NCBI GenBank assembly: GCA_013180625.2
Contig: SNVD02006105.1
Span: 180,697-244,696, forward strand
Direction of reading: 5' to 3'
Source: Boswellia sacra
Taxonomy: Eukaryota; Streptophyta; Magnoliopsida; Sapindales; Burseraceae
Length of the DNA stretch: 64,000 bases
The translations under genes and the position numbers were made by a program. Below, in pieces: positions 35,199-47,459 of the stretch (position 1 is the first letter of the stretch; every line of letters begins with the position of its first letter). The notes under the pieces are model-generated. The model ran no database searches and was not told the DNA's origin. It saw only the letters and a program-made list of their open reading frames with translations.

Positions 35199-35542
35199 CA
35201 ATGATTATGTTTTTTTATCCCCAATTAATGACAATCCATTTATTTTTCTTTCTACTTAAATTTCAACCAATCACATAATCTTATATTTAAACACCAAATC
35301 ATCAATTTCTTCTATCTCTGTCTCTTTCAAACACCATAACTAAGAAATATTTTAACGATTATTTTGTTTGATATGAATTTAAAAAATTCAATAATATAAA
35401 AAGAAACAATTAATTAAAGTAAAAACTTTATGTTTTTTATGTATATTAGTATTTAAATTTATAAAATACAAATATATAAAAGCAATTGCCAAAAAAAAAA
35501 AAAAAGAAGAAGCAAAACACCATTAAGGGTAAGATAATTTAA
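34009..35542. other. Repeat-rich flank with a short frame and a hairpin
   Basis: No established gene. A 62-codon stop-free frame at 34172-34357 (+) reads like protein (TGLDNPEKYIISTCYPRD) but has no ATG and no family I can name. A strong hairpin lies at 34439-34509. A TE-like tract with GCAATTGCCCCTCCTAGAA lies at about 34,695. A (CT)n tract lies at about 35,168-35,198. The 3' end carries the left 9-bp target duplication of the Mutator-like element. Confidence 0.5.
34439..34509. repeat. Near-perfect 30-bp stem hairpin
   Basis: The arms 34439-34468 and 34480-34509 pair over 30 bp with three mismatches and an 11-base A-rich loop. The left arm begins GGGAATGGCTACAGTGCAG. It may be a fold-back mini-transposon, or a source of small RNAs if transcribed. 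Confidence 0.85.
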
Positions 35543-36510
35543 CGGGTTATTGTCATAGACCTCCCTTACCTTTTGGCTTTTTTTAATCAATATGAACCGT
35601 TCGTATTTTTTCATAAATATAGTCCCCATGTTTTACAAAAGTTATCACCGACATCCCTTCTGCTAAATTTACCGTTAGATTATATCATCTTTCCGTGAAA
35701 ATATCGTACAATTACTTAAATGCCCTTAAAAAATTTTTAAATTAAATAATTTCAATTAAAACTTAAATAAAAAATTTCAAAGGAACCCAAAAACGAATGA
35801 AACTGCCAAGACGACCCTTAAAAAAAATCCAATCACTACCACCACAAACCTAAAATCCAAGCTCACACCCCCAACTTCAACATCCCGCAAGCCAACAAGC
35901 CAGTAACCCAGAAATGAACACCACCACCATAAGAACTCAGTCACCACCAACAATAACGGAAGAACAAAAAAAACCCATTAATCAAAATAAGTAAAATCAT
36001 AAAGAAATTAAGACCCATTTCATAAAAAAAACAATGTTTAAATTAGAAAGAGAAAGATGGTGTGACTGTTGGGTTAGAGAGAGAAAGGTGGAGGAGGAGG
36101 AGGATAATGAAGAAATTGATTTTTGGTTGTGACATGAGGAGGGAGAGTGGTTCACGTTTGGTGAGAGAAGGAGAAAAAAATGGATTGTAGAAGAAGAAGA
36201 AGAAGATGGCAGATTGTGTTTTGTAGTGTACTTATAGAAAACCAATGTTTCTATTCTTTGTTCATTCAATGTATAAAAGTTAGTTTGGCTGAGTGGTTAA
36301 GGGTATGTTGGAGCTGAGGTAGTGGTTTTGAATCGTGAGGCTACCAATTTCCAATTGCTTTTTATTTACAAATATTTAATGGTTAAGTTAACAGAAGGGA
36401 TGTCTGTGATGACTTTTATAAAATATAGGGACTAAATTTATGAAAAAATGCAAACGGTTCAGATTAATGAAATAAAGCCAAAAGGTAGGGGAGGTCTATG
36501 ACAATAACCC
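35543..36510. mobile_element. Mutator-like element with long TIRs
   Basis: The left end (GGGTTATTGTCATAGACC) and right end (GGTCTATGACAATAACCC) are perfect inverted repeats that extend imperfectly for about 130 bp, including matched segments GTTTTACAAAAGTTATCA on the left and TGATGACTTTTATAAAATAT on the right. The target duplication ATAATTTAA, 9 bp, is exact at 35534-35542 and 36511-36519, diagnostic for Mutator-like elements. There is no transposase. The interior holds non-TIR sequence, including a Ser-rich minus-strand frame (36269-35997) and a tRNA-like A-box at about 36,286. It is non-autonomous, and possibly a Pack-MULE. Confidence 0.93.
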
Positions 36511-36519
36511 ATAATTTAA

Positions 36520-37049
36520 TTCAATGTTAAATTGAAGGAAAAATGTCAAAACCATTAAAATAAAATGATAATTAATTAAGTTTATCATAAACATATTTGA
36601 AATTAAATATCGAGTATAACGAAAGATTATTTAAATTATAATTTTATCCTCATTAAATAAAAAGTGGGGGCTAATGAGATAAAAAATAGGAGTTGAATAG
36701 AACCACTTCTAAATTTTGTCGCCCGACAACCTAATAAATTTTTAAATTCTTAAAGAATTATGCTATTTAAACCCCATTACTACCAATAAGCCTCCATCTC
36801 CTAATTTGATAAGATAAAATTGTTAAATAAAAAAAAACCTATTATTTTCTTGAACAAGGGTAGTAGTTACAAAACACTATTTTGGCTTTTTCTTATAAGA
36901 TTGAATCATTAAAACTATTCCATTTCATAAGAATAAATAATTGAAAATAGACTTTGAATATGAATGATATTAATAACTTAGATATTATTCTTGCTTGCTA
37001 AGACACAAGAGTCATTTAAAGCTCAAATTTTAAGCAAGGACATCTTTGG
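36520..37049. other. AT-rich flank, no gene seen
   Basis: Between the Mutator-like element and the probable hAT terminus nothing beyond AT-rich sequence is recognisable. Confidence 0.5.
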
Positions 37050-37404
37050 TAGGGATGGCAAAGGGAGGGGGCAGGGGTAAGGAGGCCTTGCCTATTTGCC
37101 ACTCCACTATTTAATTCACCCCCATTCCCATGCATTTGCCATGGTTTTTGGGTAGGCGGGGATGGGTAATCCCTATACAGTAAATGCTTTCCCCACTCCC
37201 TCCTCATTTCCCACATAAAGATATTATTTTTATTTAAAATTAAAACTTCTCATAAAAATTACTTAAACATATGATAATAAATAATATCTGACATGAAAAA
37301 AATCATCAACAACTTAATTATAGCAATATTTATTCCTTGTGCAATTTTTGTTCAAGAACATGGACATAATTACAATAAAAAATACATAAAAAATTAATGA
37401 AATT

Positions 37405-37407
<3 letters not shown>

Positions 37408-37450
<43 letters not shown>
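37408..37450. repeat. (TA)n microsatellite
   Basis: A perfect TA run of about 21 units lies just downstream of the hAT coding remnant. Confidence 0.93.
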
Positions 37451-37455
<5 letters not shown>

Positions 37456-39154
37456 AATTTAACAAATAATTAACTATCATATTTCATACCATTAATTTCA
37501 ACTCATAACCACTCTTGAGCACACATCAAAACTTCTAATGTCTTTGGATGTACTCTACTATGATGCAGACTCACAAATCTCCCACTACTACTAAAAGCAA
37601 ATTTAGATGCAACTGTAGAAAGAAGTATGGCCAAAATATCTTAGCAATATCATTTAAATAAAGTAGGATATTGAGTCTTATTTTCCTTCCACCAAGCTAA
37701 TATGTCAAAGTTAAGAGATCTAGGCAAGACAAGCTCTTCCAAATATGTAACTCTAACTTAATATGCTCATTACTAGTGATATTACAAACAAATAAGTCAT
37801 TAGATGCTAAAGAATCTTCCATTCTAATATCGATATGAACAACCTCAGATTGGGAATACGGAATACTTGAAGATTGTTAAACTTCTCCATTAGATTTAGC
37901 ATTTAATTGATATTCTTTCACCAAATCACAATAAGTTTTATGAACTCTTTCAATTTTAGCTGAGAAGTTAGTTGGATAAATTTTTGGAAAATATAAATCC
38001 AATAGTTTCATCTTAATCTTGGATCCAACACAGTTGCTATAGCCATTATCCCATGAATTACATTCCAATATTTTTCAAATTTAACAATCATATTTGATGC
38101 CATATTCCTTATTTGATCATACATGGAAGTTAGCTAATTAAAAGTTGATAACTTAATTTGACAAATTTTTGGAAAGTAAAGGTTTGTTGTCAGATACTCG
38201 GTACTAGAAAATAATTCAGTCACTTCAAAAAATATTTTTAATCTTTCACAAATCTCCATTGCCAAAAACCAATCTTCAAGAGGCAAACATTTATTTTGTG
38301 ATTCATGTTTTTTAAGATGAGGGAAAACACTTTTATATATCAAAGCAATATGTAGAATCAAATATGTAGAATTCTACCTAGTTTTATAGTCAAGACATGC
38401 TTTACGACTTTGAATATTCAAATGGCAAACAACCTCAACAAATTTTTCCTCTCTTTTAGGTGTTGTTATCTGATACACAACACTATCGCAAATTCTCTCA
38501 ACACTAGCACTAATCTCACTTAATCCTTCATTCACTATCAAATTCAATATCTGTGCAGAACAACGCATGTTAAAAAAAAATCACCACAACAAAAATGAAG
38601 TGTTAGACAACTTATAAAGGAGAATGTCAAACATAACATCATTAATGGTGCAATTGTCTATAGTTAAAGTAAAAAGCTTGCGATCAATGTTGCAATCTAA
38701 TATAAAATCCATTAACACGTGAACAAGAATCTCATAAGCATGTGGGCATGGCACATAGACAAACGTAAAATAAATAATAACATACAATTATAATTAAATA
38801 TCATTAAATATCAGTTAACTAAAATTATAAAAACAAAATAATAAATTTAAAACTAATAAACAAAAAAAAGTTTCACGTATGAATAATTGCCTTAGTAGTT
38901 GGCTTTGTAATTTCCAATATTCATCTATGAAATGTGTAATAATGGCCATGAATCCCCTTTTTTGATCTCATAATCATAAATTTTTTAAGATGTTCTTGAT
39001 AGTGTTTTGAGAAACTACCTTAAATAATGGTTTAACAGAATTAAGGAACCTCCTAAATCCAACAGGTTCAACCATGCTAAGAGGGTACTCATGCAAGACT
39101 ATCGTATTTGCAAGTTCCCTTCTTACTATTTTTAATCAAAGCTATAGGTCATTG

Positions 39155-39919
39155 TGGGGATAACTGAAGAAAATTACCAATCTGCAAAATCCAAAGACAA
39201 AACTTTGCAGGCAACAAATAACACACACACGAGCACCAAAGAAACAATAAATCAAGACACAATAATTTACGTGGTTCAATCAAACTCGACCTATGTCCAT
39301 AGGCATGAAGCAGCAGATTTCATTATGTCACAATCAACAATTACAAGGCAAATCTCGAGATCAAATTACACAAAAAGAATGCCCAAATCATAAATTTCAA
39401 CCTATCCTAAAGCCTCAAGCTCAATTCTTTCTTTTGTGTTCTTCACACGATTACAAGTTTGGTTGCTACCCTTTAGAGTGGCGACTAACCCTCTAGAAAC
39501 TAATGCAACAATGTCAAGATTTAAAAATAAACCCTATCTTATTTATATCTTAAAAATAAGATGAAATCCCATATTAGCATCCCAGTTATAGCAAAAGTTT
39601 TCTATGCTGCAACTTTATCATGTTATTGTTTATCAGTGCATTCAAGTTACGACTTCACTTTTCTATGCTACAACATCATCATCGTTACTGCTCAAAGGAT
39701 GTCCCAATCGTGACTTCACTTTTCTCATGATGCAACTTTGCAGAAAGGATTTTCATGCTGCAACTTCACAATACCCGTGCTGCAACTTCAACTTTCTGTC
39801 CACCTTTCTTTCGCTGATAAGAAATGACGCTACAACTTATAAAGTCAACTTGCTCTGTGTGTGAATCAACTTTTGCCTTAACAATGAACGTCCAAAAGCC
39901 AAATTTTCACACACACTAA
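39155..39919. mobile_element. 765-bp LTR-like insertion in the hAT gene
   Basis: It splits the hAT frame between the BED domain and the RELANT segment. CATTG is repeated exactly on both sides (39150-39154 and 39920-39924), fitting a 5-bp target duplication. The segment AATTTACGTGGTTCAATCAA is typical of copia LTRs. There is no internal coding region. A solo LTR is the best reading, although the terminal TG/CA pair is not clean. Confidence 0.65.
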
Positions 39920-40230
39920 CATTGACTTTTCCATCAAATGCTTTAGTAGTTCTCAAAATTGAGCAAACTTTATATCTTTTTGCTTACGCAAGGGATGTAT
40001 TCTAAAATGGTCATGTAAATTTTTGTCCCATTTCCAAGAACCCCTCCAAGCGTTTTACTAGAATAATTATAAACTAACTTGAACTCCTCATTTATTTTTT
40101 GCCTTTGAAAGTGATTCCAAACAACTGACTTCAGCTTTCGATTTGGATTCTTGTCACATTCAGCTTTAGTTATTTCATCAACATGATCACCATCTTTTAC
40201 ATCGATTAGTGGTTTAGAAAATTTTTCCAC

Positions 40231-40545
40231 CTAATATTAAATATAATTATAAGTATAAAATAAACTATAAATCTATATAGTTTTTACAATAATATTCTAT
40301 ATTAATGTTTAAATTTACAATTGTTGGTCTTATAAATATTATATGAATTAATAAAACCTCCACATACTTAACAAAAACCTAGTCTTGTTATGCAAACTTT
40401 ATTAATATAATATTACACTTTATAACTTTCAATGATAGTATTTTTTGACCCAAAAAAAGAAAATAGATTAACAAAAGCTAAAAAGAGTTTGCATTAACGT
40501 TGATTCATTTTTTAAAATCTACTTTTTCAATGTTATTTATCACAT
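40231..40545. other. AT-rich junction between hAT remnant and SIRE-like element
   Basis: No gene. The 3' LTR of the SIRE-like element should lie at about this place but I do not recognise it. Confidence 0.4.
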
Positions 40546-41150
40546 CTTGCAACAAAAAAGCAACTCTCCCCATTTTTGGCAAATTGTGATGAAAACATCA
40601 TCTTGTTTCTAAGACAATGATCAACATGTAAAAACATGTCTAATGCAATTTAAAACAAATATAACAGATATAACTGAAAGTACCACTGCAATAGTAATAA
40701 TGAATTATCAATTATCAAACATAAACAAAAATAGTCATAATAGAAGGTGACTAAAATCAAATAACTGACAAGCAAAGTAATTAGAGCTTATTAACTAAAA
40801 AAAAATAAAGTTCTGCAAAAAAATTAAAGCTAAGCAAACACAATGCAAATAGTTCCATGAAAACATCAATGTCCTGCAAGTGAAACAAACACATATGGAA
40901 AAAAATAATTGAAATCCTATAAATGGATTAGTTAGCATCAAAGATCGAGGCAAAAACTATTACTTCCTTTACTAAAAACTAATCCCAAATAGAGTTTAGA
41001 GCAATGTAAATAGTTCTCCCCAAAAACAAACACAAAAACAAACACAAAGTAAATAAATTTTAAAAACCACTTCTTCGGCCCCTTGGTTTCAAAATAAGTT
41101 AAAAAAACAAGAATAGAATTTAAAAACAAAATTTAATAATTGATATGAAA

Positions 41151-42900
41151 TCAATTCAATATGGCTGACTTGCGGACTAGGAGCTTTGGTGGTAGTCCAG
41201 GCCTTTTCTCAGACCTTCTAGCAGTTGTCTTGAATCTGGTGCCCTTTGTGGATGGAGTAGTTTGCCTAGAAGTTGTTGGAGCATCTTGTTAAGTTGTTGT
41301 ATTAGTAGATGAGGTAGTGACTTCAGCTACAATCTTGCGGATGGCTTTGTCAAGTTTTTTAGCACTAGTTTCAACATTTTGAGACAATCCCATGGAGGAT
41401 TCAACTGTAACTTCTGGTGGAATCTCCTATTCTATTTTCTCTGGTTCAGGAGTTGGCTCGTGTGGAGTTTTTCAATGATGAGGTGAAGTGTGTTGAGGAG
41501 TAGGAACATGTGGTGCTGATTCATCTTGTGCTAGTTCTTCTATGGTTTACACATTGCTCTGTAGTAGCTTGCTTTTTAGAAGATTTTTTTCTTGACAATC
41601 TTGCCCTTTTTCTTCTTCTTCTTCAGCTTAATGCCTTTGTCTTTCTTCTTTGCTCCCTTTTTTTCTTCTTCTCTACTATCTTGTCTGTCATAATAGCAAT
41701 CTTATCATGTTGATCAGCATATTCTTCTTTTTGCCTAGGCACCTCTGGATGCTCTTCGATTGTTTCATCAGTTGGCACATGATGAGGTTCATCTGCAATT
41801 CCTCTGCCATCAAGCTTCCTCTCTAACTTAGATTACTTTACCTCAATTTCCTTGATAATCTACACTATATCAGCTAAGGCAACATTGATTAAAGCTAATT
41901 ATTATTCCATATTATGCATGGGATTTATTTTAAGCCTCCATGGTCTTGGTTGAGGATCATTAGGCAAATTAGTTTTATCTTGCAATCTGGACAAAAAAAA
42001 TATTTTATAATAGGCTTAGGCATAATCTCATATGTTTCAGTAAAAGCCAAGGAACACCATTTTGAGCCAAAATTCTTTGAATCAAGCAAGTATTAGTAAA
42101 ACTCATAAGAAGCAATCTAAACTATCATTCTATATAACCACAAACCCAAATTAATTGGCTATTTGTACCCAAATCGTAAAGAAACTTCACCCTATCATCT
42201 CTAACTTGATTTTGATGGGTTGAAGGGAACCAATCAAATGAGCAATCTTATGAAGAACCTTATACTTTTTGGTAAGATCCTTTTGACCAACTCCATCCCT
42301 AGGTTTTCACTCTAAATCATCATGGCCATTTAGTTTCTTAACAACATTTTTCATCGCAAAATCATCATGTATAGAGTGTAAACTACTTATGGGAATATGA
42401 AAGAAAGTATTTATCACATTTTGTGAAAACTTAACTAATCTACCCCTACAATACACCTTTTGATAATAATATAGCTCTTAGGATTATCAATGGAATCAGC
42501 TATATTTGCATAAAACTCTTGGATTACAAACTTAACAGGAGGCAAAAAGTTGTATACTATTCTGTCCAGCATATGGACTCAAGAAGCTCACCCAGGCCAT
42601 ATTTGTTGAAGTCAACAATCTTCACAGGCCTTTCAATCTATAACTTCCTCTTTATAGTGTACTTTTGAAAATTTTTCTTAACTTTAGCTATGGGAAACTT
42701 GTTAAGCTTAGGCTTGATCGTGTCCTTCATTCGCCCAACTAGAATCTCTTCATCATCACTCATTGCAAGATCAGTAGGGACTGTTATTCTTACTGTTATG
42801 ACTATTGTGACTACGTGCTATCATGACTGGTTTGATTGCTGGAATCACTTGACAAGGATAAGCTGCTAGTGGATTTTTCAGGTTCAGTCATGGATGCCAT
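41151..42900 (-). pseudogene. Extra ORF downstream of copia pol (env-like position)
   Basis: From ATG at 42900 the minus strand encodes a Ser-rich, acidic start (MASMTEPEKSTSSLSLSSDS), then an acidic turn and SDDEEILVGRMKDTIKPKLN, then IERPVKIVDFNKYGLGELLE and FVIQEFYANIAD, and a Lys-rich then Pro-rich C-terminal part ending near 41151. The middle resembles the domain called 'putative plant transposon protein' found in ORFs after pol in SIRE-type elements. That is recalled, not searched. Several stops and frameshifts make it a remnant. No clear envelope-like transmembrane segment is visible. Confidence 0.6.
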
Positions 42901-43728
42901 TGCAATTTTTTTGTGAGCTGAGTGATTGTTGCCCAAGGGTTTAAAAAAATAGAGAAACGAGATAGATGCAATCTAATACAAGATTTTGATAAAGAACAAG
43001 ATAACCTTAAACTGAGTTGTGATGAACTTAGAAAGAAAGAATCATAGTTCAATTTGTTTTCCAAAATAATTCAAATTTGATTTTAGTATGATTTTTCAAA
43101 ACAGACCCATTAATGCAATTAATGAGACAATTCAAAAATCAATTTTGAGAAAAATAAGGAATTTTATAAAGTCAAAGATTCCTGGCACTGAAACTCTCCC
43201 ATTCAAATCAATAATGCTGACATGACACTATTTGACATATGGGCGCAAATAAGAAAATCAAATTTTAGTCAGGCACAAACGAGATCGTATGTTATAAAGG
43301 ATATGACAGAAAATAATTATAATTAATATGACAACAATATCTGGACGTCATATGACTCAATCTAAAGAAACATACTTCAAAGCTATTTATAGTCATCATA
43401 AAAGAGCTCTTAAAAATCATTTTTCATTCAATTGAGATGTCAAAAATAACATATTGACATATTCACAAAAAATAATCACATTGGATTATAAATTAAACAA
43501 GTAGCTTTCACACAACATATAGGTAGCCGCTTTCATTTGAGTAGGTGAGCCCAACATATTTTCTAGATACCTTGAGGTTATCTCAAGGATGGCTTTCACA
43601 CATCATATACTGGTAGCCTTCTCTGTATTTTTCATTTATTTAACTAGTATCACAATAAAAACATAGCATATATTATAGCTCACATATGCTTAATTAGAAG
43701 AAAACTTATGATATTATAGATACGATTA

Positions 43729-46300
43729 ACATAACTGAAAACAATTTAATTCAGAAAATTCACCAATGCCTAAGGCCTTTATTAGATTATCAAATCTTGT
43801 TGTATCTAATGCCTTAGTGAACGGGTCAACTAACTGATTTTCAATAGAGATGTGTTCAATGTGTATCACCCTTGACTCTATAAGCTGCCTTATAAAATGG
43901 TATCTTATGTCAATGTGTTTTATTCTAGAATGTTGGACTAGATTTTTTGAAATATTTGTAGCACTAGTATTATCAAAAAACACAGTCATAAGTTTTTGTT
44001 CAATACCATAATCACTTAGCATCTACTTCATCCATAGCAACTATGTAAAACAACTCCCTGCTGTTCTACTTTTGCAGTCGACAAGGAGATGGAATTTTGT
44101 TTCTTGCTGTGACAAGAAACCAAGTTTGTACCAAGATTAAAACATGCACCTGATGTCTTTTTTCTATCATCAGTATTCCCTATCGAATCAACATCACTAA
44201 ACCCTGCAAGAACGTATTTGTTTCTTTAGAAAACCATATCCCATAATCATAAGTTTCATGTATATACCTGATGATTCTCTTGACTGCTATCAAGTGGCAT
44301 TCCTTTGGTTTTGCTTGAAATCTTGCACAAAATCTACCATTGAAACATAAATCTTGTCTACTTGTAGTGAGGTAAAGCAAGCTGTTGATGATGCTTCTAT
44401 AAAGACTAGTGTTAATCTCCTTTCCTGTATTATCTTTGGAAAGTATCAAGTTAGTTCAGATAGGAGTTCTTATAGGTTTTGCCTTCTCAAGTTCAAATTT
44501 CTTTACAAGAGTCTTAGAAGATTTTTGATTGAGATATGAATAGCACATTATTCATTTGCTTAGCTCGCAATCCAAGAAAAAAATTTAATTCTCCTACCAT
44601 GCTAATCTCAAACTCATCCTGTATCAACTCAAAAAACACATCAGTCTTGTTTTTGTTAGTAGAGCCAAAAACAATATCATCCACATACACTTAAACAACA
44701 ATATAATAACTAGGTACATGTTTGATAAAAAAAGTCTTACCATTGTTACCCCTAGTATAACCTCTCTTAATTAGAAAATTTATCAACCTTTTATACCAAG
44801 CTCTATGAAACCCTTTTCATTAAGATAGCTATTCAAGAAGGTTGGTTTAACATCCACTTGATGCTATTTAAAATAAAGCAGGCAAGCAATAGCAAGCTGA
44901 TGGACTTAGGTCTAGCTCTGATGCAAAGGTTTCATTGAAGTCTATGCCTTTTACTTGTTTATAACCTTATGCTACCAACCTAACCTTATTTCTAACTACT
45001 TGTCCATTCTCATCAGTTTTGTTCTTAAATATCCATTTAGTTCTTATGACATTTGTATTCTATGGCCTTGGAACTAATTCTGAAACTTCATTTCTTTTAA
45101 ACTAATAAAGTTCATCCTACATAGCTTGAATCCAAACATCCTCTTTTAAAGCTTCCTTGATATTTTTAGGCTCAATTAAGGAAGCATAACAAGCAAAGTT
45201 TAACTGATTTCTTACCTTGCTCCTGGTCTTCATCATGCCATCTAGACTTCCAATGATTAAGCTGGTTCGATATGCCTTTTGTATTTAAAAAGATGGATCT
45301 CTTCTCTTATCATCATTTCTGCTTAAGTTTCTATCCAAGTCTGTGCTGTCAGTTGTTGATGTTATATTTGATCTAACAGTAGTTGTTTCCTCCTTCAGAA
45401 TCTTCCTTGCTATTACTGTTGACTAGTGCTAGACTTTTTACTGTTTCTATGAAGCTGGTTATACTTTCTTCATAAGAATATTTTGCATAATCATTAAGGT
45501 CATCGAATACCACATTTATAGACTCCATTATAGTCTCAGTTCTAAGGTTATAAACATGAAATGCCTTACTATTCGGTGCATATTCCACAAAGACTCTTTC
45601 GTCACTTTTTGGATCAAATTTATCTACTGCTCTCTGTCATTTAAGATTTAATACATGCTTCCAAAAACATGAAATACTTCAGGTTAGGTTTTCTTACAAT
45701 TGAGCATCACTCTAGCCATCTCTTGAAGTGTCTGGTTCTCTCTCTATAACACCATTATGTTCAACTGTTTTAAGGGCTGAGAACTCATGTACAATTCGAT
45801 GGTATTTACAGAAATCAATATAGCTAACATTTTTGAACTTCTTGCCATAGTCACTTCTTATCTTATTATCCTGCCAATGTTAATGTTTTGCTTATTTTCA
45901 AGCTTAACACAGATTCTTGAAAGCTTCAACTGTGTCAGATTTTTCTCTAATAAAATAATCCAAGTGTATCAAGAGAAATCATCAATACAAACAAATATAT
46001 CTCTTACTAGAAATGCTTTTAATTTGTATAGATCCCATGAGATCCATGTGAAGCAAATCAAGTATTTTAGATGTGCTAGATGTGACATAGACTTATGTGA
46101 TCCTCAATTTGTTTTCCTAATTGACATGGTCCACATATTTCATCAGATTTATCATTACATTTAGGAACACCTCTAACAACACCTAACTTAGTGAATCTTA
46201 CCAAGTCTTTACAGTTTTAATGTCCTATTTTTTTATGCCATAATTCCAAATATGATATCCTAGCATTTCGTGTAGTTGCTACCAAGTAACAATAATAAAA
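43729..46300 (-). pseudogene. SIRE-like pol remnants: integrase, RT, RNase H
   Basis: Minus strand from about 46,160: integrase start with CGPCQLGKQIEDHI and, after a frameshift, LLHMDLMG. At 45,588-45,373: YAPNSKAFHVYNLRT and VFDDLNDYAKYS. At about 45,060-44,880: the start of reverse transcriptase (TKWIFKNKTDENGQVVRNK). At about 44,685: the catalytic YVDDIVFGS. RNase H at 44,450-43,729 includes VKRIIRYIHETYDYGIWFS, HSRIKHIDIRYHFIRQL and DPFTKALD. Stops and shifts are frequent. It is the replication core of a dead element. Confidence 0.88.
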
Positions 46301-47459
46301 AGATCTATTTCCTTCTAAAATGCATTCTCCTATATCACCTATACCATACATTTGTTCTGAGTAAAGTTAACAACGTACTTGTCATCACATATCTAACTAA
46401 TGCTAATCAGATTAGCTTTCTGTCCATCAACAAGCAAAATAATTTAAAATTCAGGTAAGCCTTTAACATTTAAAGTACCTTACTAATCACTTTGCTCTTT
46501 ATACCATCACCAAATGTGACATTTCTTTCCCTACATGACTCAAGAATTAAAAAAAAAAAAAATCTTATTTCTAGTCCTATGCTTGGAATACCAGTGCTAA
46601 AATACCACATGTCATTAGAAGAATCATTAAGAGCAATAAGAACAATATTGCAGTTTTTTTATCTTTCTTAACCTACGATTGTTGTGTCTTAGGTAACTGT
46701 TTGAATTGTTTTGACTTTTCATGCAAGAGACTCAATAATTTAAACATCTAGGTCTAATATGCCCTTTAACACAATAAAAATAACATGTTGGAACAAATCT
46801 TTTTACCTTTTCAAGGCTGGACTTAAATGAACTCAAGGGAGACACAAAAATTTCATTACTTTGTGAACTAGAACTTGACCTTTTTGAGCTAGGTTCAGAA
46901 GTGTTTCCTGATTTTGAAGCTTTCACAAACTTCGTATTTAATGAAGATGCAATGTTACCTTCTGAATAACCCAAGCCATGTTCGTTTCAACTATCTCATC
47001 TAAGACTCAAACCTGGTCAAGTTTTGTAGACCCAATTCTAAGTTGATTAACACACCTTCTGCTTTGAACCAGTTTTGCTATAATATTCTTAACATATTTT
47101 TTTTTGTCTTTCAAAACAGACTCCAATTCACTGATGAAGTTTTCAGCAAAGGCTTTTTCACATTTCGACACTATATTATCCTTCTTCAAAGTCTTGACTT
47201 CTTCTTTTTGATTCAGCCATTTAGTGTAGAATGCATTATAAGTTTCTCGCAACTCCTTATAATATTCAGGATCAATTTTTGCATCTGAATGTTTATCATC
47301 AGTTCTGTGCTATTATGTTATTTTAGACATAATAGCTTTAATTTTATTAGTTACAGATGCTATGAATGCCACAAAGTTACTAATGCAATAGTAGTCATCT
47401 GAATCAGTTTTTGAGTCATCACTCCATGTAGTAAACATCCCTTTGTTCTCTTTTTTTTT
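46301..47459 (-). pseudogene. SIRE-like gag C-terminus to protease region, decayed
   Basis: The minus strand contains stretches with Gln/Lys-rich coiled-coil-like sequence (47,252-47,007) and a second Cys/His motif CYFYCVKGHIRPRC near 46,770, typical of the linker between gag and pol in SIRE-type elements. The frame is broken. Confidence 0.65.

Larger units (their letters stand above)
37050..40230 (-). pseudogene. hAT-family transposase gene, decayed and interrupted
   Basis: On the minus strand: a BED-type zinc-finger region at 40,230-39,970 (SVVWNHFQRQKINEEFK, with YSSKTLGG where Cys is expected); then, below the LTR-like insert, RELANTIVLHEYPLSMVEP at about 39,115; TIDNCTINDVM at about 38,660; MRCSAQILNLIVNEGLSEIS at 38,568; LEDWFLAMEICERLKIFFEV at about 38,290; IHGIMAIATVLDPRL at about 38,040; and the C-terminal dimerisation region (STVASKFAFSSSGR, HPKTLEVLMCAQEWL) at about 37,600-37,500. 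This is the full hAT order with stops and frameshifts throughout. TAGGGATGGCA at 37050 resembles a hAT terminus with ATCTTTGG before it. I found no matching right end. Confidence 0.85.

Noticed and set aside
35072..35278. 68-codon ORF over a CT repeat
   Set aside because: The Ser-Leu repeat arises directly from the (CT)n tract.
36280..36346. Possible tRNA gene inside the Mutator-like element
   Set aside because: A- and B-box-like motifs exist, but no acceptable anticodon or T stem forms, so I did not annotate a tRNA. It is mentioned only as a possible capture.
37408..37450. Long (TA)n as a regulatory or replication element
   Set aside because: It is a simple microsatellite and nothing around it supports a function.
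39155..39919. The LTR-like insert as the missing 3' LTR of the SIRE-like element
   Set aside because: Only the common ACGTGGTT tract is shared. The ends and the remaining sequence do not match 48632-49085, and it has its own CATTG duplication.
41510..41713. Hydrophobic plus-strand ORF that looks like a membrane protein
   Set aside because: It is the reverse strand of the Lys-rich segment in the extra ORF of the SIRE-like element. The hydrophobicity is a codon-complement artefact.
45787..46164. 125-codon plus-strand ORF
   Set aside because: It is antisense to the integrase remnant, which has recognisable motifs on the minus strand.
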